Part shown: positions 1 through 8,181 of the stretch, in pieces
How positions within the stretch are numbered: the stretch's first letter is position 1
How the letters are laid out: the number at the start of each line of letters is the position of its first letter
Source: Saccoglossus kowalevskii
Lineage: Eukaryota; Hemichordata; Enteropneusta; Harrimaniidae
Reading direction: 5' to 3'
Assembly (NCBI RefSeq): GCF_000003605.2
Contig: NW_003150975.1
Span: forward strand, 1 to 37,799
Length of the DNA: 37,799 nucleotides
Notes under the pieces: model-generated
Databases searched by the model: none
The model's input: the letters and a program-made list of their open reading frames with translations, nothing else
Told to the model about the DNA's origin: nothing
Translations under genes and position numbers: made by a program

Positions 1-239
1 AAAGTTTGTGTATATGTTTAGGTGTACTCTATATATGCCAATAAATCAATGAATGCAGTGCCATGAATTATATTAGGTATGTTTATATGTTATTATCCAC
101 GCAATTACTTTACGTTATAATTAGTGTTATTATGCAACTACCAAAACGTCTTTCATGTTGGGCTGCAAAAACAAACATTATTTTAAAAATTGCATGTGCA
201 TAGTTTCCCAACGTTATTTTATTTTATTTCATTTTGCAG

Positions 240-491
240 AAAAAGCAGGGACTTCAAATGGGATGATGAGTATTGTAATGACATCAGAACAAAAGGTTAT
301 ATTTGTGAAAAACAAGGTACGTTTCCGTCATATAAATAACCACAACAAATTATCTACTTAAAACTTAATCTGTAACTGAAAAGACTTGTCAACATGAACT
401 ATTTTAGACAATATTTTAAGCAATAAGCTGTTGTTATATGTACAATTTTTCATTTTTTTTTTCAGTTTGCAACTTCTGTGATACTTGTTAG
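240..491 (+). CDS. Lectin gene A0, 3' end only (last two coding exons)
   Basis: Exon 5 is 240-316 and the last coding exon is 466-491 (TAG at 489-491). The rest lies upstream of the window. Exon 5 encodes the C-terminal part of a C-type lectin domain: KWDD, then EYC, then GYICE, with the last two conserved cysteines of the fold. It follows a TTTTGCAG acceptor and ends at CAAG|GTACGT. Entry is phase 2 and exit phase 1, as in A1. The micro-exon completes a Val codon and adds CNFCDTC before the stop. AATAAA is at 591-596. Sequence matches A1-A4, so the gene is probably intact upstream, but that cannot be seen. Confidence 0.85.
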
Positions 492-596
492 ATCGTCAAC
501 ACCAATTACACAACCAACGTATTGTGACAACCCGATGACCATAGGTCTACATTAATTAGAATATATCATTCTGTATCTGCATGCTGTACTAATAAA

Positions 597-3291
597 ACAG
601 ATCATCCTATAGACATAAAGTGTGTTTATTTAATACTCGCTATAAAACTCATCGCCACATCATCTTCCATCTTCCATTTTGATTAGGGTATCGTTAACTA
701 TAATATATGACATCATTTTCATGCAGTGTGGGAAGTAGATGACACATACCACAAACTCCAAAACCACAAAACCGATTTCTGAAAGTGCCAGTATTGAGGC
801 CAATACTGAATTAATTTTCCATTTACTTAGTCTGCCAAGAGTTATATGATCTTCGCCACTGAACTGCGTGAGTTGCTTTTAAGCAATGTAAATTGTTTGA
901 CTCACACTGATAATAAGATGGAACAATAAGACAGCACATACAGAATTCTTATGAACTCCTAACAAATACCACTCACAATTAGGTTGGCTTAAAAAATAAG
1001 CAAGGTATTTTCCAAATTAATTGAACAAAGTATAAATGATACAGGTTATGGTGTATCCACAAAATTTTTTAAAGCAGACTTGTGGACTTACAGATGAAAA
1101 TGTATTTGTTGACGTGGCAAAGACTTGATCATTTGAGCCGCGTAACGTACATATGATGTTGAGAATGATAATTTATGGCTGTAGATATGATTGACCATCA
1201 TCCATTCGAGTGTTTTATCTACTGATTTCTATTACTATGGGAGTGAAAGTATCAAGTGTTACTGTGGTGTTCCAAATGAAAATATCAGTCACGTGAATGG
1301 TGTTATTTTATATTCCCACTCTGCGACCAGCATTACTTTTACGATTGTTATAAAGCATAACTGTTGGGCATTTTAAATAAACATAAATAAATGAGAACAA
1401 GAATAGTGTTTCCCAATTTCGTGTTGTAATACTTCCCATGTATTTCATATGGGTTTTTTTCATAAAAACTATGTATTTGTATGTAATTTATGCGACTGTG
1501 TCAATGTCGGTTAGCTCTTGTAAAGCTCTTCCCTGTGACTCTCACTTCAGACGATTACAATGAAAAATAAAATATGAAAAACAATAAGCAAAAGATGTTG
1601 GCCAGTTTGAATATTTTGTCAATCTACAAGCAGTAATGTACCCCATACAGAGACGTATATGTATGAAAAGTAGTGTCTGAATAATATGACATCACCAAAT
1701 TAACATATTACAATTAAGAAGCAGAACAGCACAATTATCTCAGAATTGACATTGAGATAAGTCAACAGAAATAAGCAGTCACTGTATACAACCAAAAAGC
1801 ATATTCATTGAACTGATTTGAACGTTACTAGCTCTAAACATTATAGAATGGGACGTGAATGAAAATTGTAAATACAAGTAATTGCCTGCGTACTTGAAAG
1901 CATGCATAGCTTGGAAATCTTATGTAAGGTGGCACTATACAAGTGAAAACTAACTATTGGAAACAACAATACAACTCTTATATAGGAGGTTGCCATGTTT
2001 TTCTGTCGAAAAGTACCATCCCAAAAGATCCATGACAAAGTAAAAAAGAAGCCTGATAACAAAGAATGAGAACTTGATGGACCAATCAGAATGCCGGAAC
2101 CATTACTAGTTACCGGCCTCTTGTAGCTTGGTGCGCCATAACACTTTAGGCGGTAACCTACCGAAGACGTAACCCTCACGATGAAAACGAAAGTACACAC
2201 CATGGACAATGATAAAACATAGAGGGCAGATTGCAACGAAATTGTATTTATTTATTTATGAAATAAACAAATCTGATTGGTCCTTGAACGCAATTTGATA
2301 TTGCGACACCACCAACAATTCAACCAATAAACATATCTATTTTAATGACGAGACAAAACATTTTTGTGGAAACTTTTATGATCAATCTTAATGTTCTACC
2401 GATACTTTTACTCATTCACCAATACACCAATTGTTTTAAATTTAATTTTAAGATTCCTCTCCAAGCTCCCTCCTCTGAACTGCCACTACTGTTTGTCAAT
2501 TTACTGTTACGATGTGTGAAGAAGACTAATATAACTAGCACACAGTTTAGTTCTAATGTGTCTCTAATACATTAAATGTATCGATAATTTGTTTAACTTC
2601 AGCCGATAAACTGGCCGTAATTACGTAATGCGTTGATGCGTAATGACTTGCAGAGAAGTTGCCGGAAACACTGCAGCAAACTCCAACGTTTACTTACGCA
2701 ACTCTTTATGAAGGTTATAGCATCATACATCCTAGAAGATTGTGTCATGACCTCCGCCCTCTATAGTTGAACTAGCTTATTACATGGTAATGATTAAATT
2801 TGTATATTGAGCTGACTGACACTTACTTAAACATTATTAATAGTACACGATGTCACTTCTAGGGTTTGTTTGTATATGAAACACAGTCACAATAATTCAC
2901 CTAATACATGTGTAAAATTAAATACTTTTGTGTCTTTTTTTCACTTTTTGAATGTTTTTAATTTATTTTTCATGTCTGGGATATCATCTTTGTGTAATTG
3001 CTTGTTCTATTGCAACACATTGTAAAATAATTTAACTCTTGTTTGAGTCCCGTAATAGACAATACTTCGTGTGTTTACGCTATAGTCATTGATTACGGCA
3101 GGTGAATATCGGTACCTTTCAAAAATTTATACTGTAATATTTCACCCACTTGTGCTATACTAATGAAGTAAATAATGATGATGAGTCTACATCAGATAAC
3201 ACAGGTGTACATCTTTAAGACAGTAGTATATATTGTGATGAGTGTACTACTTAGATATGAAATAAGACACACATTATACGTCCATATCAGC
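597..3291. other. Tail-to-tail spacer of unit 1 (A0 to B1)
   Basis: No supported gene. It has an 8-bp perfect hairpin (789-808). It lacks the 434-bp segment seen in other units (junction 1129/1130). A 12-bp inverted repeat GGACCAATCAGA is at 2079-2090 and 2272-2283. An overlapping palindrome cluster at 2616-2628 includes TTACGTAA at 2621-2628. Open frames here (1191-1376 +, 1841-2236 -, 2345-2575 +) differ between units mainly by amino-acid-changing substitutions, so they are not treated as genes. Confidence 0.7.
789..808. other. Short perfect hairpin downstream of gene A
   Basis: CAGTATTG and its reverse complement CAATACTG are separated by AGGC, about 190 nt past the A0 poly(A) signal. It is retained in the other units (for example 8375-8394). 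It might act in termination or be chance; the stem is only 8 bp. Confidence 0.4.
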
Positions 3292-3387
3292 TTTATTGTA
3301 TTAGTTTAGCATGCAAATACAGAAATTAGATCTACAAAAAATATGTAGCCCCATGGCCACCGAACTACAACAATGCGTCGATTGTAT

Positions 3388-4948
3388 TCATGGTTCTGGG
3401 CATTTAGAACAGCTGCAAGCTGAAATAAAACAACAACGAAAATTTAACGTCATTTTCAAAAAATAAAAACGCATAATACGAACAATGACGTCATATTAGT
3501 ATTAGTATGCCAATTCTACGATAATTGCCAGTTTTAATGTTTAATATTATATAAATACAAAACAGTGCTAGTCATGCCTGCCATCAAAACCGCACATGAG
3601 CACACATACTTGTACTTGCCTGTACCTCTCTCAATACCCTTCTCTCAAGTTGAATCTTACATGTTGTTATGACCCACATAAGATTGCGTTTTAATTGAAT
3701 AAAAATGCAACAAAGTAGAAACAACATTATACATGTTGTAACTTAAGATAGAAATGTTAGTAAAAGGTGTAAACATCAGTGTCGCATTATTACACACTAA
3801 CATACCTTGTACTTCACAAATGAAACCCTTCTCTCTGATATCAACACCAGTGCAATATTCATCATCCCATTTAAAGTCTGTTGTTTTTCTACAAAGACAA
3901 CAAATTACAATATAATTTACCTATCTGTATAAACAGTAAACACTAGATGTGACCGCCATCGTGAAATAAAAAGTAAATAATGTGCATACGTTGTACATAC
4001 AATAACAAACACATATATTTGGTCGTACAACCGAATATGGGCGAATACAACTTTCATTTGTTTATATCGGACATAGTAGCATTGTAATGAAAGCAGGAAA
4101 ATATATACTAATATGATTGGCATAAGAATACCACACCGTATATACAGGCAGTATTGGATCGCATCGATTACGCTCCTGTCATCAAAATAACTGTTGTTGA
4201 TACCTGTGGTATTCTTACAATAATCTTATATTTAGGGATGGATGAAAGATGGCCAAATATTTTGTCTATGGCTATCATACTCACCTCAGTTGACCACAGT
4301 CCTGACCCTGCGGGTTTTTATTAGTGTTGTTATCTGGTTCCCCTTCACCCCAGTTTGTGTAACACACCTCTCCACCATTAATCCATTTAAAGTTGTCCTC
4401 TTCATTTCTATCGTTCAGGCCAATCCAAAATCCAGTATCAACCTGATCACCTAAGCCACTGTCTCTTATGTATTGTGTGATAAAATCATCTGTGCGTTTG
4501 TCGGGAATTCGTGCCAAGGTTCCTCCAAGACTAGCACATTCAGCTATTGCTTCATCCCAAGTATAGCTTCCAGCGACAATATGGTACTCCACAGCTACGT
4601 GGTTACTAATTGTGTATGCTGTAATTGAATAAAACATGTATTTTTAATTGTGTTTAGATTGTTTTGTTAACGTGTAAAGTAAACAGAACCTAGTTGCAGT
4701 AACAACAATATGTTTAGCTACATTTCAAAAATATGTCTTACTTACATTTCAAAAATATGTATTAACTACATTAAAAAAATATGTATTAACTACATTACAA
4801 AAATATGTCTTAGCTACATTTCAATAATATGTATTAACTACTTTTCATTGGTATATTAAAGGTATACTTGTATAATAAAGGCTTACATACCATGAGTAGA
4901 GAACACACATGATACCAGGACGAATAGGGTAATGTTAATAATCTTCAT
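3388..4948 (-). CDS. Secreted C-type lectin, gene B1 (168 aa)
   Basis: Coding exons in transcript order are 4948-4891 (ATG at 4948), 4618-4285, 3888-3806 and 3419-3388 (TGA at 3390-3388). A non-coding leader exon lies at 5139-5106. All introns are GT-AG and coding phases are 1, 2, 1. AATAAA is at 3297-3292. The protein starts MKIINITLFVLV, a typical secretion signal. Next comes a short-form CTLD: TWDEAI helix and first cysteine, ARIPDKRTDD, FWIGLNDR, VCYTNW, the calcium-loop motif EPD, GQDC, KWDD, EYC and FICE. A separate exon adds the tail CSCSKCPEP. In CTLDs the EPN/EPD and WND positions bind calcium and sugar. Here EPD replaces EPN, QDC replaces EDC and WDD replaces WND, so sugar specificity is uncertain. 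An extra cysteine sits in VCYTNW. It diverges from A1 across an 844-bp gap between start sites. Confidence 0.87.
4715..4858. repeat. 24-bp minisatellite, about 6 copies, in B1 intron
   Basis: Six diverged 24-bp copies of roughly TARCTACATTWCAAAAATAT plus GTMT, with copies starting at 4715, 4739, 4763, 4787, 4811 and 4835. It fills most of the B1 intron between the signal-peptide exon and the CTLD exon, where gene A carries its cassette exon. Counterparts start at 12702, 20727, 28756 and 36746 with the same copy number and small indels, so the repeat predates the array. Confidence 0.85.
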
Positions 4949-5138
4949 CTTGATACCAGAACTGAAAAATATCTAAATGTTCGGGAAGTTCAATAACTAA
5001 GTTAAATAACATTTAAGTGAATGTTTAATGTGTGTTGAATTGAATAACGATATTTGTAGACGGTTTATGCAGTATTCGAGAGTGACAAGTCAGATTTATA
5101 CTTACCTGATGACTTCTTCTCTGTCGGACAGTGCAGTG

Positions 5139-5170
5139 TGGCCTAGCATGAACACTAAGGCGAATTTATA
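5139..5170 (-). promoter_or_regulatory. Core promoter of B1 (TATA box and start motif)
   Basis: On the minus strand TATAAAT (5170-5164) lies 31 nt upstream of an initiator-like CCACACT with its A at 5139. The predicted leader exon 5139-5106 begins ACACTGC, contains GAGAAGAAG and ends ATCAG|GTAAGT. It joins 4961 through a TTTTTCAG acceptor, giving a short leader without an upstream ATG. An ATG at about 5152 lies upstream of the predicted start site. Confidence 0.72.
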
Positions 5171-5983
5171 GAACTTCCAGTGTACAAAACAACAAATACA
5201 TCTATAATCTACTTGAGGCGAGATTCTTTTATTCGTGAATTCAGAATTTTTACGAAATGGCTATGCTAATAGGTTCGTGTCACTGATGATACTAGAAAGC
5301 GCGTTTGGAAGCGCGAGATGAACACGTGTTTGTTATCAGTGGGCCTTGTGAGTGCACGTTCGTGGGAGAAAAACTTCTGAAAACATGACCTGTCTATACT
5401 GCCTCAAAAAGCGTGATGACGATTATAGTTTAGTTCATTTGTATAGGTCTTTTTATCTCAGGAATTTTGTTTTTGGTAACGAATTGCAATGTTCAAATAA
5501 TTTTATATTCTACACTGAGATGTTGGCAAAATATTTTAGATGTCTTGTTATAATAATGTTATGTCACATAATATGCAAGTTGTGTAAAAATGTAACAGTA
5601 ATGATTAGTATGTGAAATCTGCCTGCAAAAATGTCCACGAATTATCCTGGCATTCCTTTATGGAAACACACAGATGATGAAGACGATATTTGGTAATTCT
5701 AAAATTTGCTTTACCAAACAATTATTATCACGCTTTTAAAAGAGATGCTCATTTTGCAAAATCGTTTTCCTGCTTAATTATGATTCATTTGTTTTGAATA
5801 TATGCTTTCAATGTACAATAATGACAAACATGTGTTTCAATAGACTATTTAAACACAATAACTGACACGAATTCTTGCAAAAAAAAACATATTTTTAATA
5901 TTTGCATATTCTCTGATACTCAATCATTGTAACAAGTAGATTTTTGATAGCAAATAGTTGTGCGGTTTGCACGATTAAACATT
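5171..5983. promoter_or_regulatory. Shared divergent promoter region, B1/A1
   Basis: About 813 bp between the two TATA boxes. The clearest cluster is 5281-5341: inverted arms CACTGAT (5281-5287) and ATCAGTG (5335-5341), two AAGCGCG repeats spaced 12 bp (5297, 5309), and a palindromic E-box AACACGTGTT (5321-5330). The right arm includes a GATA-type TGATAA on the minus strand. An open frame at 5352-5615 runs through here, but it starts at GTG and is broken in unit 5, so it is not called. The rest is AT-rich with no recognised element. Confidence 0.55.
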
Positions 5984-6015
5984 TATAAATACGCTGATGT
6001 GTTCGCGTTAAGTCA
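5984..6015 (+). promoter_or_regulatory. Core promoter of A1 (TATA box and start motif)
   Basis: TATAAAT at 5984-5990 lies exactly 31 nt before the A of TCACACT (6015). The leader exon 6015-6052 begins ACACTGC, contains GAAGAAGAAG and ends ATAC|GTAAGT. Its 775-bp intron (6053-6827) ends TTTTTATAG, with a second possible AG at 6837. Motif, spacing and leader composition match B1, so promoter and leader were probably duplicated together with the gene. Confidence 0.75.
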
Positions 6016-6052
6016 CACTGCGTGAACTAAGAGGAAGAAGAAGCACTCATAC

Positions 6053-6827
6053 GTAAGTATATCTCTATTCATTTGGTTTGAATCCTGTGATATATTTGTT
6101 TCTTTCTGTCATTTATATTAACACTATGAATATGATCACATTGATGCTGCACAGTATTGTCCCTAAGAAACCAGTAACTGAATTATCAGCTCATGTATTC
6201 CTTTATATGCACAATTTACTTGGAGTATATTACTTAAAAAACAGGCCGATTTTACACATGGCGCCAATGAAACCATTAAACAAATTAAAATCTCTAAACA
6301 AACAGTTTCATAACTGTGTTGAAATTTCCAAAAAAATGAAGTCGCTTCATTTACAGTATTGGCAGTCCGCTATTTGGCTTTAGCTTAAATTAAACTGACA
6401 AACCTGTTTTGTTGTCAAGTTAATTAGAACAGTTTGGATTAGAAATTAAACCGGACTCATAAGACTGTGAAACATATACCGTCCCGTATGTATTCTGTTC
6501 TTGACGCATTTCTATTTTGCAATGCAATAAACTTGTTAGTCAGTCCAGAAGACAGTGTGACGCGCCTCGAGCGAGGGAGAGTCCTGCTAATGATGATATG
6601 AAAATGTGTTTGTATTTTTCTGTTTCATGTCATTTGTGTTTCAAATATAAAACCCTCGTGTTGATATATCCATTTAGAATTCATTAAATCTATTTTAAAT
6701 TCATATTACAGCGGAGAAAGCATATCTTAAATGTTATGTAGTGATTCTTTGTTTAACACATACTCTACTAATCACGTCTTTTACATTCCTTCATGTTCAT
6801 AATTTGACTGTACATATATTTTTATAG
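6053..6827 (+). other. Leader intron of A1
   Basis: Runs from GTAAGT at 6053 to TTTTTATAG at 6827. It contains a 98-101-codon open frame (6078-6383) whose five differences between units all change the amino acid and whose start is not ATG; it is judged non-coding. A 12-bp hairpin CCTCG-AG-CGAGG lies near 6565 and is mutated in unit 3. Nothing else was recognised. Confidence 0.6.
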
Positions 6828-6850
6828 CGCCGCTCAGTTCTTTTATCACC

Positions 6851-8076
6851 ATGAAGTGTACAATCTTTACCCTCATTTTGGTCAGCACGATATCCTGCAT
6901 ATATTCTGTTCATGGTATGTATAGAAATTGAAATTATTATTGTATAATTTACCTACTGGGTTTGTGTGCAACCTATAGTCATTAGAACAATGATAGTTTT
7001 TCGTCTTGTATGGACAACTATAATGCAACTACATTAACCACAGTACCTTACTGAATAATATTATTGTTCCCATTGCAGCAAAGATGTTTCATCGACTGAC
7101 TTTATATATCCCGTCCCGGTCGTTTTCTGCCTATGACAGACCAGTTTCAAATAATTGTGATTACGGTAAATAACACATTCAACAACGTTCGAAACAATTA
7201 TATATTTTCTCCATTGCAGGACATGTGCTTCTAAATCACGTTGTCGTGGAGTATGAAATCTACACTGATGCAGTTACTTGGGATGAAGCAATACAAAGAT
7301 GTGAAAGTGAGAATGGACAATTGGCCAGGATTCCCGATAAACGCACAGACGATCTTCTCAGAGATTATATATACTACTCTGGGGCTAACAATTCGGTTGA
7401 AACTGGGTTTTGGATTGGTCTGAACGACAGAGCTACCGAAAATACATTTGTGTGGCTCAATGGTGGACCCGTTTGTTACACAAACTGGGCTAAAGACGAA
7501 CCAAACAATAACACCAAGCGTAACGCAGCTGAGGGCCAAGATTGTGCACAACTGAGGTGAGTTTACAAATGATAACCTGAAAGTTTGTGTATATGTTTAG
7601 GTGTTACTCTAATATATGCCAATAAATCAATGAATGCAGTGCCATGAATTATATTAGGTATGTTTATATGTTATTATCCACGCAATTACTTTACGTTATA
7701 ATTAGTGTTATTATGCAACTACCAAAACGTCTTTCATGTTGGGCTGCAAAAACAAACATTATTTTAAAAATTGCATGTGCATAGTTTCCCAACGTTATTT
7801 TATTTTGTTTTATTTCATTTTGCAGAAAAAGCAGGGACTTCAAATGGGATGATGAGTATTGTAATGACATCAGAACAAAAGGTTATATTTGTGAAAAACA
7901 AGGTACGTTTCCGTCATATAAATAACCACAACAAATTATCTACTTAAAACTTAATCTGTAACTGAAAAGACTTGTCAACATGAACTATTTTAGACAATAT
8001 TTTAAGCAATAAGCTGTTGTTATATGTACAATTTTTCATTTTTTTTTCAGTTTGCAACTTCTGTGATACTTGTTAG
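6851..8076 (+). CDS. Secreted C-type lectin, gene A1 (196 aa, or 167 with exon 3 skipped)
   Basis: Coding exons are 6851-6914 (signal peptide), 7079-7165 (cassette), 7220-7556, 7826-7902 and 8051-8076 (TAG 8074-8076). A leader exon is at 6015-6052 and AATAAA at 8176-8181. Phases are 1, 1, 2, 1 and the joined frame has no internal stop. The ATG has A at -3 (ATCACCATG). The protein has a signal peptide (MKCTIFTLILVSTISC), a cassette ending SNNCDYG, then a CTLD: TWDEAI, ARIPDKRTDD, FWIGLNDR, VCYTNW, EPN, EGQDC, KWDD, EYC and GYICE, and the tail VCNFCDTC. The cassette cysteine fits the first cysteine of long-form CTLDs, but the usual partner position is Val. EPN suggests mannose-type calcium and sugar binding; QDC and WDD depart from the usual EDC and WND. 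A sequon NNT overlaps the calcium loop. Confidence 0.88.
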
Positions 8077-8181
8077 ACCGTCAACACCAATTACACAACC
8101 AACGCATTGTGACAACCCGATGACCATAGGTCTACATTAATTAGAATATATCATTCTGTATCTGCATGCTGTACTAATAAA

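Larger units (their letters stand above)
1..7579. repeat. Tandem array unit 1 (about 8 kb period, internally deleted)
   Basis: Position 1 aligns with 7580, 15565, 23589 and 31620, which sets the period. The unit holds the 3' end of A0, the tail-to-tail spacer, gene B1, the divergent promoters and the first four exons of A1. It is about 430 bp shorter than the others because the segment matching 8725-9158 is missing at 1129/1130. The first 40 bases lack two single bases found in the other units, possibly an end-of-contig effect. Confidence 0.95.

Noticed and set aside
155-361. Frame crossing an intron and exon 5 of A0
   Set aside because: Reads exon 5 in the wrong frame and runs through the TTTTGCAG acceptor.
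1191-1376. 61-codon frame repeated in every unit
   Set aside because: Short, with no domain; the differences seen (Ala/Val, His/Gln) are non-silent and there is no promoter nearby.
1841-2236. 131-codon minus-strand open frame in the tail-to-tail spacer
   Set aside because: It starts at TTG, is disrupted by indels in unit 2, and unit differences are amino-acid changing (Ser/Cys, Gly/Arg, Thr/Ala, Pro/Gln, Leu/Phe). No domain was recognised.
2079-2283. 12-bp inverted repeat GGACCAATCAGA that might bound a small transposable element
   Set aside because: Arms do not extend, no target duplication was seen, and one arm is mutated in units 3 and 5. Paired CCAAT motifs explain it as well.
2345-2575. 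76-codon frame repeated in every unit
   Set aside because: Short and AT-rich; differences include Val/Ile, Ile/Thr, Ser/Leu and Ser/Asn changes. No supporting signal.
5352-5615. Open frame in the divergent promoter region
   Set aside because: It starts at GTG, is AT-rich with no recognisable domain, and is broken in unit 5. It overlaps a region better explained as promoter.
6078-6383. 98-101-codon open frame in the A leader intron, present in all complete units
   Set aside because: It starts at TTG, and the five differences between units that I found (Phe/Leu, Met/Ile, Ser/Cys, Met/Val, Pro/Ser) all change the protein, unlike the CTLD exons. It is conserved only because the units are young.
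7231-7551. Minus-strand frame opposite the A CTLD exon
   Set aside because: Antisense shadow of a well-supported exon with intact CTLD motifs on the plus strand.
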